A stretch of DNA of 5,622 nt from Actinomycetes bacterium (GCA_021823385.1 JAKAOC010000192.1:1-5622); one strand, 5' to 3'. Counted from the first letter of the stretch, positions 1 to 5,376 are shown. Numbers and translations are program-made. The notes: generated by a model from the sequence alone, not told the origin.

Positions 1-1
1 G

Positions 2-793
2 GTTTATGCCTCCATAACCGGCTTCGGTGCCGGCAAGGGCGCCTCCGTCCCAGGGTACGACCTCATGGCCGAAGCCATCAGCGGCTTCATGAGCCTCACC
101 GGAGATCCGGATGGCGAGCCGTACAAAGCGGGTGTGGCGGTGTTCGATGTCATAGCCGGGCTCAACACCGCCATAGGTGTAGTCTCGGCGCTCTTCGCCC
201 GCACCCAGGGGGCGCCAGGACAGCACGTCGAGGTGAACCTGCTCTCCACCGCCCTTTCCGGAATGGTGAACCACATCAGCGCCTACCTGGCCGGCGGCGT
301 GGTTCCCTTCCGCTCCGGCAACGCCCACCCCAGCATCTACCCATATGAACCCCTGGCCACCTCTGACGGCGAGATCGTCGTGGCAGTTGGGAACGACAGC
401 CAGTTCAAGCGCTTTTGTGAGATCATCGGCGCGCCGGAGCTTGCCGATGACCCGCGCTTCGCGCGCAACCAGGACCGCACCCGGCACCGCGAAGTACTCG
501 GCCCCCTCCTTGTGGAGAGGCTCAGGCTCCGCACCAAGGCGGAATGGTTCACCGAACTCCTCGCCGCGGGTGTTCCGTGTGGCCCTATCAACACGATTGA
601 CCAGGGCGTTGCCTTCGCCGAAGAGCTGGGTCTCGAGCCGGTGGTCAACATGCCCTTCGATGGCGGCGAACTGGGAACGATGCGCAACCCCATCGGGCTG
701 AGCGCCACTTCGCCCACCTATCGACTGTCGCCACCCACCTTGGGCGAGCACTCCCACGAGATTCGGGAGTGGTTAGGCGAGCGTAGGACCTGA
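2..793 (+). CDS. Class III CoA-transferase (CaiB/BaiF family), 5'-truncated
   Basis: Partial gene; the reading frame is open from base 2 and ends at TGA 791-793, giving 263 residues, roughly the C-terminal two thirds of a family that is usually about 380-410 residues. The family moves CoA between acyl-CoA and a carboxylic acid in the cytoplasm through an aspartyl-CoA intermediate. Visible motifs (numbered from the edge): YASITGFG at 2-9; PGYD at 17-20, whose Asp20 (codon 59-61) aligns with the catalytic Asp of formyl-CoA transferase and CaiB; SGFMSLTGDPDGEP at 27-40; GQHVEVNLLSTAL at 73-85; AGVPCGPINTIDQ at 189-201; PPTLGEHSHEIREWLG at 244-259. The ATG at 65 lies inside the conserved domain, so it is not the true start. 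The substrate cannot be told from sequence (formyl, carnitine, succinyl, alpha-methylacyl and others are all possible). Leu258 is a TTA codon, uncommon in such GC-rich DNA. No gene next to it shares its pathway. Confidence 0.93.
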   Translation, partial: VYASITGFGAGKGASVPGYDLMAEAISGFMSLTGDPDGEPYKAGVAVFDVIAGLNTAIGVVSALFARTQGAPGQHVEVNLLSTALSGMVNHISAYLAGGVVPFRSGNAHPSIYPYEPLATSDGEIVVAVGNDSQFKRFCEIIGAPELADDPRFARNQDRTRHREVLGPLLVERLRLRTKAEWFTELLAAGVPCGPINTIDQGVAFAEELGLEPVVNMPFDGGELGTMRNPIGLSATSPTYRLSPPTLGEHSHEIREWLGERRT

Positions 794-831
794 GCCGAGG
801 AGGGCTCGACCAGCACAGGCCGGCTCAGGTC
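787..831 (+). terminator. Inverted repeat over the CoA-transferase stop, putative terminator
   Basis: A perfect 11-bp inverted repeat: GACCTGAGCCG (787-797) pairs with CGGCTCAGGTC (821-831) around a 23-nt loop. The left arm contains the TGA stop of the CoA-transferase. A smaller hairpin, GAGCC (792-796) with GGCTC (803-807), competes for the same left arm. No T-run follows, so it is not a textbook intrinsic terminator, but GC-rich actinobacteria often have T-poor terminators. It separates the CoA-transferase from the ABC operon that starts at 919. A protein-binding site or an mRNA 3'-end stabiliser are alternatives. Confidence 0.45.
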
Positions 832-909
832 TCGCAGGTGGCGCCCATTACGGCTCGGTGCTACGATCACGCCATAAGGCCCCCCGGCAGCCCCGCGAGG
901 CTTTGCCCT

Positions 910-914
910 GGAGG
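910..914 (+). promoter_or_regulatory. Ribosome binding site of the ABC ATPase gene
   Basis: GGAGG at 910-914, continuing as GGAGGTG, is a strong match to the 16S anti-Shine-Dalgarno sequence. It ends 4 nt before ATG 919. It decides the start: the frame is open further upstream to a GTG at 838, but no comparable site precedes that codon, and the in-frame GTG at 916 overlaps the site itself. Confidence 0.8.
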
Positions 915-918
915 TGTG

Positions 919-1935
919 ATGATCGAGCAAGAACGCAGCCCCTTGCCCCCCGCGGCGCACGAAGGTGCGCACGCGGTCGAAGTGGACAACCTCGCCAAGC
1001 GCTACGGCGAGGTGGAAGCCGTCAAGGGTGTTTCCTTCACGGTGGAGCACGGCGAAGTCTTCGCCTTTCTCGGCCCCAACGGCGCCGGAAAGACCACCAC
1101 GATCCGCATGCTGTGCACCTTGACCCAGCCCACGGGCGGGAGGGCGTCGATCGACGGATACGACGTATCGACGCGCGCCCGCGACGTACGGCAACGGATC
1201 CGGCTGGTTTTCCAGGAACAAACCCTCGACCAGCAGCTGACCGCGGAGGAGAACCTCCGCTTTCACGCCGTGCTCTACGGCGTGCCCAAGTCCGAGGTGG
1301 ATGCGCGCATCGACCGCGCGTTGCGAATGGTGCAGCTGATCGATCGCCGCAGCGATCTGGTCTCCACCTTCTCCGGAGGAATGGCTCGCAGACTGGAAAT
1401 CGCACGGGGCATGCTGCACACCCCGGCGGTCCTCTTCCTGGACGAGCCGACAATCGGACTCGATCCGCAAACCCGAGCTTTGATGTGGGAAGACGTGCTC
1501 CGGCTGCGAAGGGAGGAGGGTGTCACCATCTTCCTTACCACCCATTACATGGAAGAGGCCGAGTACGCCGACCGGATTGCCATCATCGACCAGGGAAAGA
1601 TCGTTGCGCTCGACACATCCGAGGCCTTGAAGAGAACAATCGGGGCCGATACGGTAGAACTTGCCACCGGCAACGACGACCTGGCCGCAAAGAACCTCGA
1701 GGCGGCCGGCTTCAACATCAAGCGCGGGGATGACGAGGTCGTGGCATTTGTCGAGAACGGCGAGGCGCAAGTGGCCTCCATAATTGCCGCGGCCGGCACC
1801 CCCATCCGCACCGTAAAGGTGCACCGGCCCACGTTGGAGGACGTCTTCCTTCACTACACGGGCCGCCAGATTCGCGAAGGCCAAGGCGGTGGGCCCACTC
1901 CCCCGCACTTCATGCACTTCGCCAGGCGGCGTTAG
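919..1935 (+). CDS. ABC exporter ATP-binding protein, DrrA-like
   Basis: A 338-residue ATPase subunit of an ABC-2 type exporter; it should bind the cytoplasmic face of the permease encoded next and power export by ATP hydrolysis. All nucleotide-binding motifs are intact: Walker A GPNGAGKTT at 52-60, Q-loop Gln99 (VFQE), signature FSGGMARR at 151-158 (Phe replaces the usual Leu, a common variant), Walker B VLFLDEP at 171-177 with catalytic Glu176, D-loop GLDP at 180-183, and H-loop His209. Residues from about 244 to 316 form the DrrA-type C-terminal domain (DUF4162 in Pfam terms), ending in PTLEDVFLHYTGR at 304-316. A Gly/Pro/His/Arg-rich tail of 22 residues follows. The start ATG 919 is chosen for its Shine-Dalgarno. 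The stop TAG 1933-1935 lies 8 nt before the permease start, so the two genes are almost certainly one operon. DrrA relatives export anthracyclines, other antibiotics or lipids; the substrate here is unknown. Confidence 0.95.
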   Translation: MIEQERSPLPPAAHEGAHAVEVDNLAKRYGEVEAVKGVSFTVEHGEVFAFLGPNGAGKTTTIRMLCTLTQPTGGRASIDGYDVSTRARDVRQRIRLVFQEQTLDQQLTAEENLRFHAVLYGVPKSEVDARIDRALRMVQLIDRRSDLVSTFSGGMARRLEIARGMLHTPAVLFLDEPTIGLDPQTRALMWEDVLRLRREEGVTIFLTTHYMEEAEYADRIAIIDQGKIVALDTSEALKRTIGADTVELATGNDDLAAKNLEAAGFNIKRGDDEVVAFVENGEAQVASIIAAAGTPIRTVKVHRPTLEDVFLHYTGRQIREGQGGGPTPPHFMHFARRR

Positions 1936-1938
1936 GAG
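1934..1938 (+). promoter_or_regulatory. Permease ribosome binding site overlapping the ATPase stop
   Basis: AGGAG at 1934-1938 shares two bases with the TAG stop of the ATPase gene and ends 5 nt before ATG 1944. This arrangement favours termination-reinitiation and balanced synthesis of the two exporter subunits. Confidence 0.75.
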
Positions 1939-1943
1939 TTGCC

Positions 1944-2807
1944 ATGAGTGTCACCAGTACAACCGCCGCCCCGACCCATCCACAGCATCATCTGGCCGCC
2001 TCCAGTGACCTACGCACCATCGGCATGGTCTGGCGCCGCGAGCTGATCAGGTTCGTGAGGACTCGCACCCGGATTCTGACCAGCTTCGTCCAGCCGATCC
2101 TCTTTTTATTCGTCCTGGGCTACGGAATGAGCAGTCTGGTGGGTACCACCGGAGGGTTCGATTTCAAGAAGTTCGTCTTCCCGGGCATCGTCGCGATGAC
2201 CGTGGTCACCACCGCCATCTTCTCCGCCATCTCCATCGTGTGGGATCGTGAATTCGGATTCCTGCGCGAAATGCTCGTCGCACCGGTGAGCCGGGGCGCA
2301 CTGGTCATCGGCAAGACCCTGGGCGGGGCCTCCGTCGCCACGGTTCAGGGCACGATAATGCTGGCGCTGGCGCCCCTGATCGGGGTGCACCTGACCCCCT
2401 TGCTGGTGCTGGAGGTGATCGGGCTCGAGATGCTCATGGCCTCGGCACTGACCGCCTTTGGCGTCTTCGTTGCCAGCCGCATCCAGCGGATGGAGGGCTT
2501 CCAGGTGGTGATGCAGCTGGTGCTCTTCCCGATGATCTTCCTTTCCGGCGCGCTCTTTCCCTTGAGCGGCATACCGGCATGGCTGGCCGTGATCACCAGG
2601 ATCAACCCGCTCACCTACGCGGTCGACCCGCTCCGCCATGTCGTCTTCGCCGCCCAGAACATGCCCGCGGCAGCGGTAGCCCGCTTCGAAACCGGCGTAA
2701 CGATCTTTGGCTACCTGGTCCCGCTGTACCTGGAGATAGTTATCGTCCTGGTCTTCCTGGTAGTTTTCCTGAGCCTCGCAATCGTCGGCTTCTCCAAGAA
2801 GGACTAG
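1944..2807 (+). CDS. ABC-2 type exporter permease, DrrB-like
   Basis: A 287-residue membrane subunit, the partner of the ATPase directly upstream. A cytoplasmic N-terminus of about 40 residues (Thr/Ala/His-rich, then WRRELIRFVRTRTR at 30-43) leads into six predicted membrane segments at about 45-63, 78-99, 125-147, 153-177, 186-208 and 258-282. The conserved cytoplasmic loop WDREFGFLREMLVAPVSR (100-117) is the ABC-2 coupling region that contacts the ATPase. The C-terminal ABC-2 signature is also present: FLSGALFPLSGIPAWL (199-214), then NPLTYAVDPLR (221-231). Length and topology are normal for DrrB/ABC-2 permeases. Leu55, in the first membrane segment, is a TTA codon. The stop TAG 2805-2807 overlaps the stop of the opposite-strand gene. 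One permease gene beside one ATPase gene implies a homodimeric membrane domain. The substrate (antibiotic, lipid or other hydrophobic compound) cannot be inferred. Confidence 0.93.
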   Translation: MSVTSTTAAPTHPQHHLAASSDLRTIGMVWRRELIRFVRTRTRILTSFVQPILFLFVLGYGMSSLVGTTGGFDFKKFVFPGIVAMTVVTTAIFSAISIVWDREFGFLREMLVAPVSRGALVIGKTLGGASVATVQGTIMLALAPLIGVHLTPLLVLEVIGLEMLMASALTAFGVFVASRIQRMEGFQVVMQLVLFPMIFLSGALFPLSGIPAWLAVITRINPLTYAVDPLRHVVFAAQNMPAAAVARFETGVTIFGYLVPLYLEIVIVLVFLVVFLSLAIVGFSKKD

Positions 2808-3727
2808 CGCACGGCCTGTTCCCGCGCGCGCGTGACCGAGACCGCGGTGATGGCGGCGAGGACAAGCAAGACCCCGAGGCCCAATGCCCAGGTGATCGGA
2901 GTGCCAAGCAGGGCCACTGACCCGACCGCCGCCGCCAACGGCTCCAGCGAACCGACCACGTTCGCCGAGAGCGCGTCGACCTTGGAGAGCGCTGACAGGT
3001 AAAGCAGGAATGGCACCGCCGTGCCTCCCACCACCACGAAGAAAACCAGCGCGACCCCGCTCAAATTCAGGCCGGCCGGTGCGGCAGTGAACAGGGAGGG
3101 TAGCAGTACGACTCCGCCGGCCAGGAACGCCCCGGCAACCACCATATTGGGGTCGTGGCGAGCCAGCAGGGGACCCGGCGCCAGGTTGTAACCGGCCGTG
3201 AAAAGCGCGCACACGACTCCCCATTCAAGGCCGGCGATGGGGATGTGGAGTTCGGTAAAGGTTCCGCCCGTCACCACCAGCGCGACCCCGGCAACGGCGA
3301 CAATCACCGTCGCTGCGACCGCCGCAGCGGGCGCCCGGCGCGCGCGCAGCGACACCAGCACCAGGATGAACACGGGGCTGGTGAACTGAAGCAAGGTAGC
3401 AGTTATGGCGTTGCCGTGCTTTACGGCCAGGAAGAACGTCAGCTGCACGCCATCCAGGGCCACCACCCCGAACAACGCGATGCGAAGTGCCTCGCCGCCC
3501 CGCGTGGCGAGGCGCCCCAGAGCCCCGGCCGTGCGTGCCGGCCCTACGAACAGCGCAAGCAACAGGGCGGTCCCGATCACCCTCGCCGCCACCAGCCAGA
3601 GGGCACCGACCCCGTGATTGCGGAAGAGCTCCTCCGCGGCCAGAGCCGAGAACCCCCAGAGAATGCCGGCCACCACGACCCATAGGACGGGATGGCGCAG
3701 CTGCGCCCCTAAGCGGCTCGGAGGCAT
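2804..3727 (-). CDS. EamA/DMT-family transporter, first of a divergent pair
   Basis: A 307-residue integral membrane protein of the drug/metabolite transporter superfamily, with two EamA half-repeats (about 14-153 and 165-298) and about ten predicted membrane segments. Seen directly: GILWGFSALAAEELFR (21-36) in the first segment, LQFTSPVFILVLVSL (113-127) at the end of half one, SANVVGSLEPLAAAVGS (254-270) in half two, and a short basic C-terminus. The glutamate that often follows the fourth and ninth segments in EamA proteins (an LGE motif) is missing from both halves: the sequence reads SLRARRAP and LLGTPITW. The ATG at 3727 is the first methionine in frame. Only a weak AGGA lies upstream, while a TAGGAT box sits 6 nt before the ATG, suggesting a leaderless or near-leaderless transcript. 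Family members move amino acids, nucleobases, polyamines or drugs; the substrate here is unknown. Confidence 0.9.
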   Translation of the reverse strand: MPPSRLGAQLRHPVLWVVVAGILWGFSALAAEELFRNHGVGALWLVAARVIGTALLLALFVGPARTAGALGRLATRGGEALRIALFGVVALDGVQLTFFLAVKHGNAITATLLQFTSPVFILVLVSLRARRAPAAAVAATVIVAVAGVALVVTGGTFTELHIPIAGLEWGVVCALFTAGYNLAPGPLLARHDPNMVVAGAFLAGGVVLLPSLFTAAPAGLNLSGVALVFFVVVGGTAVPFLLYLSALSKVDALSANVVGSLEPLAAAVGSVALLGTPITWALGLGVLLVLAAITAVSVTRAREQAVR

Positions 3728-3733
3728 AGATCA

Positions 3734-3763
3734 ATCCTAAGCCGGCCACCGCCTCGCCCCCAA
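3734..3763 (-). promoter_or_regulatory. Putative promoter of the minus-strand DMT gene
   Basis: Read on the minus strand, TTGGGG (3763-3758) could serve as -35 and TAGGAT (3739-3734) as -10, with an 18-bp spacer. Transcription would begin at or next to the ATG at 3727, giving a leaderless mRNA. The -35 is only a partial match to the consensus. Confidence 0.35.
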
Positions 3764-3790
3764 GTGCAGGCGGTCCGCCATCGCAGGCGG
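3748..3790. repeat. Short repeats in the divergent DMT intergenic region
   Basis: GCAGGCGG occurs twice, at 3766-3773 and 3783-3790, 17 bp apart. The first copy overlaps a palindrome, GGCGGTCCGCC (3769-3779), and its AGGCGGT (3768-3774) is also the inverse of ACCGCCT at 3748-3754. The cluster lies between the putative promoter elements of the two divergent transporters, where a shared operator would be expected. Such G+C-rich words can recur by chance here, so this is tentative. Confidence 0.3.
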
Positions 3791-3799
3791 GGCTGGAGC

Positions 3800-3805
3800 T
3801 ATGAT
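3800..3805 (+). promoter_or_regulatory. Putative -10 element of the plus-strand DMT gene
   Basis: TATGAT at 3800-3805 differs from the sigma-70 -10 consensus by one base and lies 8 nt before the TTG at 3814. I see no good -35 at the right distance. Its position predicts transcription starting at about 3812-3813, which would make a TTG start leaderless or leave a leader of about 37 nt before the ATG at 3850. Confidence 0.4.
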
Positions 3806-3813
3806 CATCGGCG

Positions 3814-4707
3814 TTGATCCAGCTAATCACCGACCCGGCTCTTACCGGGATGGGAGCGGCCACGGCCGCAGTGATCCTGGCAGCCGCCTTCGCCCACGCC
3901 GGCTGGAACGCGCTCGCCAAACAGGCCCCCGATCAGCGGGTGGCCTTCCTATGGCTCAATCTCGCGGTAGGGGCCATCGGGGCGGTGGGTATCCTCGCCT
4001 TCGGTCTGCCGGACGGAGCGGCCATCCCCTTCGCGCTCGCCTCGGTGGCGATACATCTCGTCTACAACCTTTCTCTGCTGAATTCGTATCGCTTCGGCGA
4101 CCTGAGCCAGGTATACCCTTTGGCCCGAGGCATGGCACCACTACTGGTGGCCCTGGGAGCGCTTGCCTTCGCCGGTGAGACTCTCTCACCGGTACAACTC
4201 GGCGCCGTGGCCGTGATCGCGGGCGGCCTTGCGGGGTTGGCGGAGCTGAGACGCTTGGCCGACTCGCGCAACCGCGCAGCAGTGGTGCTGGCGGGAGCGA
4301 CGGGCCTGACGATCGCCGGCTACAGCCTGCTCGACGGCCTGGGCGTGCGCCGTGCCGGCTCCCCCTTCGCCTATGCCGCTCTCATTTTCACCCTGGAGGG
4401 TCTGCTGGTCGCGGCAGTCATCGCACTGCAGCAGGCACGAGCGGCCCGGCCGCTGGGTGGGTCGGGGGCCGCACGTGGCGCGCTCGCGGGTGCGATCTCG
4501 TTTGCGGCTTACGCGGCGGTCTTGTGGGCCCAACAAAGGGCGCCACTTGCCATGGTCTCCGCCTTGCGAGAGAGCAGTGTGCTCATTGCCGTGGCGATGG
4601 GCAGGCTCTTCCTGCGGGAGGAGCTGGGACGCAAGAGGCTTGCCGCCGCAATCGCAGTCGGCGTCGGCGTGATCGCGCTGCTGGCGACAGGTGTGCGAGC
4701 GGGCTGA
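3814..4707 (+). CDS. EamA/DMT-family transporter, second of a divergent pair
   Basis: A 297-residue protein if it starts at TTG 3814, or 285 residues from ATG 3850. An in-frame stop at 3802-3804 rules out any longer form. Neither start has a Shine-Dalgarno; TTG has TATGAT 8 nt upstream, whereas ATG gives the N-terminus more usual for the family, so the start is uncertain. About ten membrane segments form two EamA halves. Motifs numbered from TTG: AHAGWNALAK (27-36), YRFGDLSQVYPLARG (92-106), a Gly-Glu at 121-122 after the fourth segment, YSLLDGLGVR (170-179), ALRESSVL (250-257) and FLREELG (266-272). Unlike its divergent neighbour it keeps an acidic residue at the end of each half, and the two are not close paralogues by eye. 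It is probably a proton- or exchange-driven inner-membrane transporter of small metabolites; the substrate is unknown. Confidence 0.88.
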   Translation: MIQLITDPALTGMGAATAAVILAAAFAHAGWNALAKQAPDQRVAFLWLNLAVGAIGAVGILAFGLPDGAAIPFALASVAIHLVYNLSLLNSYRFGDLSQVYPLARGMAPLLVALGALAFAGETLSPVQLGAVAVIAGGLAGLAELRRLADSRNRAAVVLAGATGLTIAGYSLLDGLGVRRAGSPFAYAALIFTLEGLLVAAVIALQQARAARPLGGSGAARGALAGAISFAAYAAVLWAQQRAPLAMVSALRESSVLIAVAMGRLFLREELGRKRLAAAIAVGVGVIALLATGVRAG

Positions 4708-4728
4708 GGTAGTCCTCGGATCAGAGGA
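4704..4728. terminator. Alternative hairpins between convergent genes, putative bidirectional terminator
   Basis: Only 13 bp separate the TGA of the plus-strand DMT gene (4705-4707) from the stop of the minus-strand gene (4721-4723). Here CTGAGG (4704-4709) can pair with CCTCGG (4714-4719) around a TAGT loop, with one G-T wobble. Alternatively TCCTC (4713-4717) can pair with GAGGA (4724-4728) around a 6-nt loop. The central CCTC is shared, so the two hairpins exclude each other. Stems are short and there is no T-run, so the terminator role is only a suggestion. Confidence 0.35.
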
Positions 4729-5158
4729 GCTGGAACAGATCGCCTATAACAAGGTAAGTCACCAGCCCGATGACGGCGAGGTAGATGAAGGTCATCTGCC
4801 AGCGCCACTTGTGGCCGGCGACCCAGAAACGGCGAATCCCCTTCACATCGAAGAAGAGGGCCACCACGCCGATCGGAATTCCGATCTCGGGGCCGACTTT
4901 GGCCATGGCGCCCAGGCCCAGCGCCGGTATCACGAAAGGAAGGATCACGTAGCTGAGCGTGCAACGGAGCCCCGAAAGAAGCATGGCGAAGCTGAACAGG
5001 CGCTCTGCTGACTGCTCACGCTCTGTTTCTGAGGATTCGGACGCCTCAGTCGGCTCGGGAACCCGCAGCAAACGCTTCATCGTGACGTCGCTCCGGGTCT
5101 CGGTGGCGTGCCCCACGTAGCAGGCCTCTTCAGACTCAGCCGCCTCGATTCGCTTCAT
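4721..5158 (-). CDS. Small uncharacterised membrane protein
   Basis: A 145-residue protein of unknown function. The first 50 or so residues are polar and acidic (Glu/Ser/Thr-rich), probably disordered and cytoplasmic. The rest is hydrophobic, with about three predicted membrane segments at 55-83, 91-106 and 121-143. Distinctive residues are LRCTLSYVILPFVIPALG (64-81), then VKGIRRFWVAGHKWRW (105-120), a basic, tryptophan-rich loop before the last segment. This resembles hypothetical membrane proteins I associate with actinobacteria, but I cannot name a family. ATG 5158 has no Shine-Dalgarno but has TAGACT 8 nt upstream. An internal ATG at 5080 (Met27, giving 119 residues) has GGAG 10 nt upstream and is a real alternative. 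Codons 1-26 mostly end in G or C, which favours the longer form. It is convergent with the DMT gene and divergent from the MFS gene. Confidence 0.75.
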   Translation of the reverse strand: MKRIEAAESEEACYVGHATETRSDVTMKRLLRVPEPTEASESSETEREQSAERLFSFAMLLSGLRCTLSYVILPFVIPALGLGAMAKVGPEIGIPIGVVALFFDVKGIRRFWVAGHKWRWQMTFIYLAVIGLVTYLVIGDLFQLL

Positions 5159-5166
5159 AGCGGGAA

Positions 5167-5196
5167 AGTCTAGGCGTATCGCGCCGCTTTAGAAAA
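5167..5196 (-). promoter_or_regulatory. Putative promoter of the small membrane protein gene
   Basis: On the minus strand, TAGACT (5172-5167) fits a TANNNT -10 and lies 8 nt before ATG 5158. TTTTCT (5196-5191) is a weak -35 with an 18-bp spacer. Transcription would start at about 5160, making the mRNA nearly leaderless. Confidence 0.3.
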
Positions 5197-5285
5197 GTCA
5201 CCTGCATGGAGAGCAGCATGTCTCAGCGCGCCTGAACTGGGCAAAGCCAGGCTCTGAGCTACCTCGCGACGAGATTCGCATCCGT

Positions 5286-5314
5286 GTTCACCAAAAATTC
5301 AACTTCCGTTAAGG
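5286..5314 (+). promoter_or_regulatory. PHO-box-like 11-bp direct repeats upstream of the MFS gene
   Basis: Three units start exactly 11 bp apart: GTTCACC (5286-5292), ATTCAAC (5297-5303) and GTTAAGG (5308-5314). The first matches the core of the 11-nt direct-repeat unit described for PhoP binding in Streptomyces; the second keeps five of seven positions and the third four. The array overlaps the putative -35 and runs into the -10 of the gene encoding a phosphate-symporter-like MFS protein, which makes control by phosphate limitation plausible. The match degrades along the array, so this is a candidate site only. Confidence 0.4.
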
Positions 5315-5315
5315 T
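5287..5315 (+). promoter_or_regulatory. Putative sigma-70-type promoter of the MFS gene
   Basis: TTCACC (5287-5292, four of six matches to TTGACA) and TAAGGT (5310-5315, fitting TANNNT) are separated by the ideal 17 bp. The predicted start near 5322 leaves an untranslated leader of about 55 nt, which includes a possible hairpin of GTCCG (5314-5318) with CGGAC (5327-5331). The surrounding stretch is visibly richer in A+T than the genes. Confidence 0.45.
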
Positions 5316-5376
5316 CCGCGCTAACTCGGACATTCAAAATTACTCGGTTGTTCGCGTCCAAGAAAGGTTCGAAGGC

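Noticed and set aside
862..867. TACGAT as a -10 element for the ABC operon
   Set aside because: It fits TANNNT, but no acceptable -35 lies 16-19 bp upstream, so I do not list it as a promoter. The operon promoter is probably somewhere in 832-900 but cannot be fixed.
838..918. Upstream extension of the ABC ATPase to GTG 838
   Set aside because: There is no ribosome binding site before 838, the extra 27 residues do not resemble an ABC N-terminus, and a strong GGAGG serves ATG 919.
718..1917. 399-codon open frame on the minus strand, antisense to the ABC ATPase
   Set aside because: It runs opposite a gene with every ABC motif intact, its translation has no recognisable domain, and long antisense frames are expected in GC-rich coding DNA.
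2823..2832. Alternating (CG)5 run as a Z-DNA or regulatory element
   Set aside because: It lies in the DMT coding region, encodes part of the basic C-terminus, and is short enough to be expected by chance in this composition.
2106..3224. 372-codon minus-strand frame spanning the permease 3' half and the DMT gene
   Set aside because: It overlaps two well-supported membrane proteins in another frame or strand. Its translation is hydrophilic, His/Gly/Arg-rich and low in complexity, typical of a shadow frame.
3225..3920. 231-codon minus-strand frame crossing the divergent intergenic region
   Set aside because: It overlaps the minus-strand DMT gene out of frame and extends through the promoter region; no protein-like pattern is visible.
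3801..4178. Plus-strand frame from ATG 3801 with GGAG just upstream (3795-3798)
   Set aside because: The GGAG is only 2 nt from the ATG, and the translation is Arg/Gly/Pro-rich and out of frame with the convincing DMT protein. The ATG itself lies inside the TATGAT box.
5204..5220. GCATG direct repeat (5204-5208 and 5216-5220) between divergent genes
   Set aside because: Five-base repeats are too short to mean anything alone, and it matches no promoter position for either gene.
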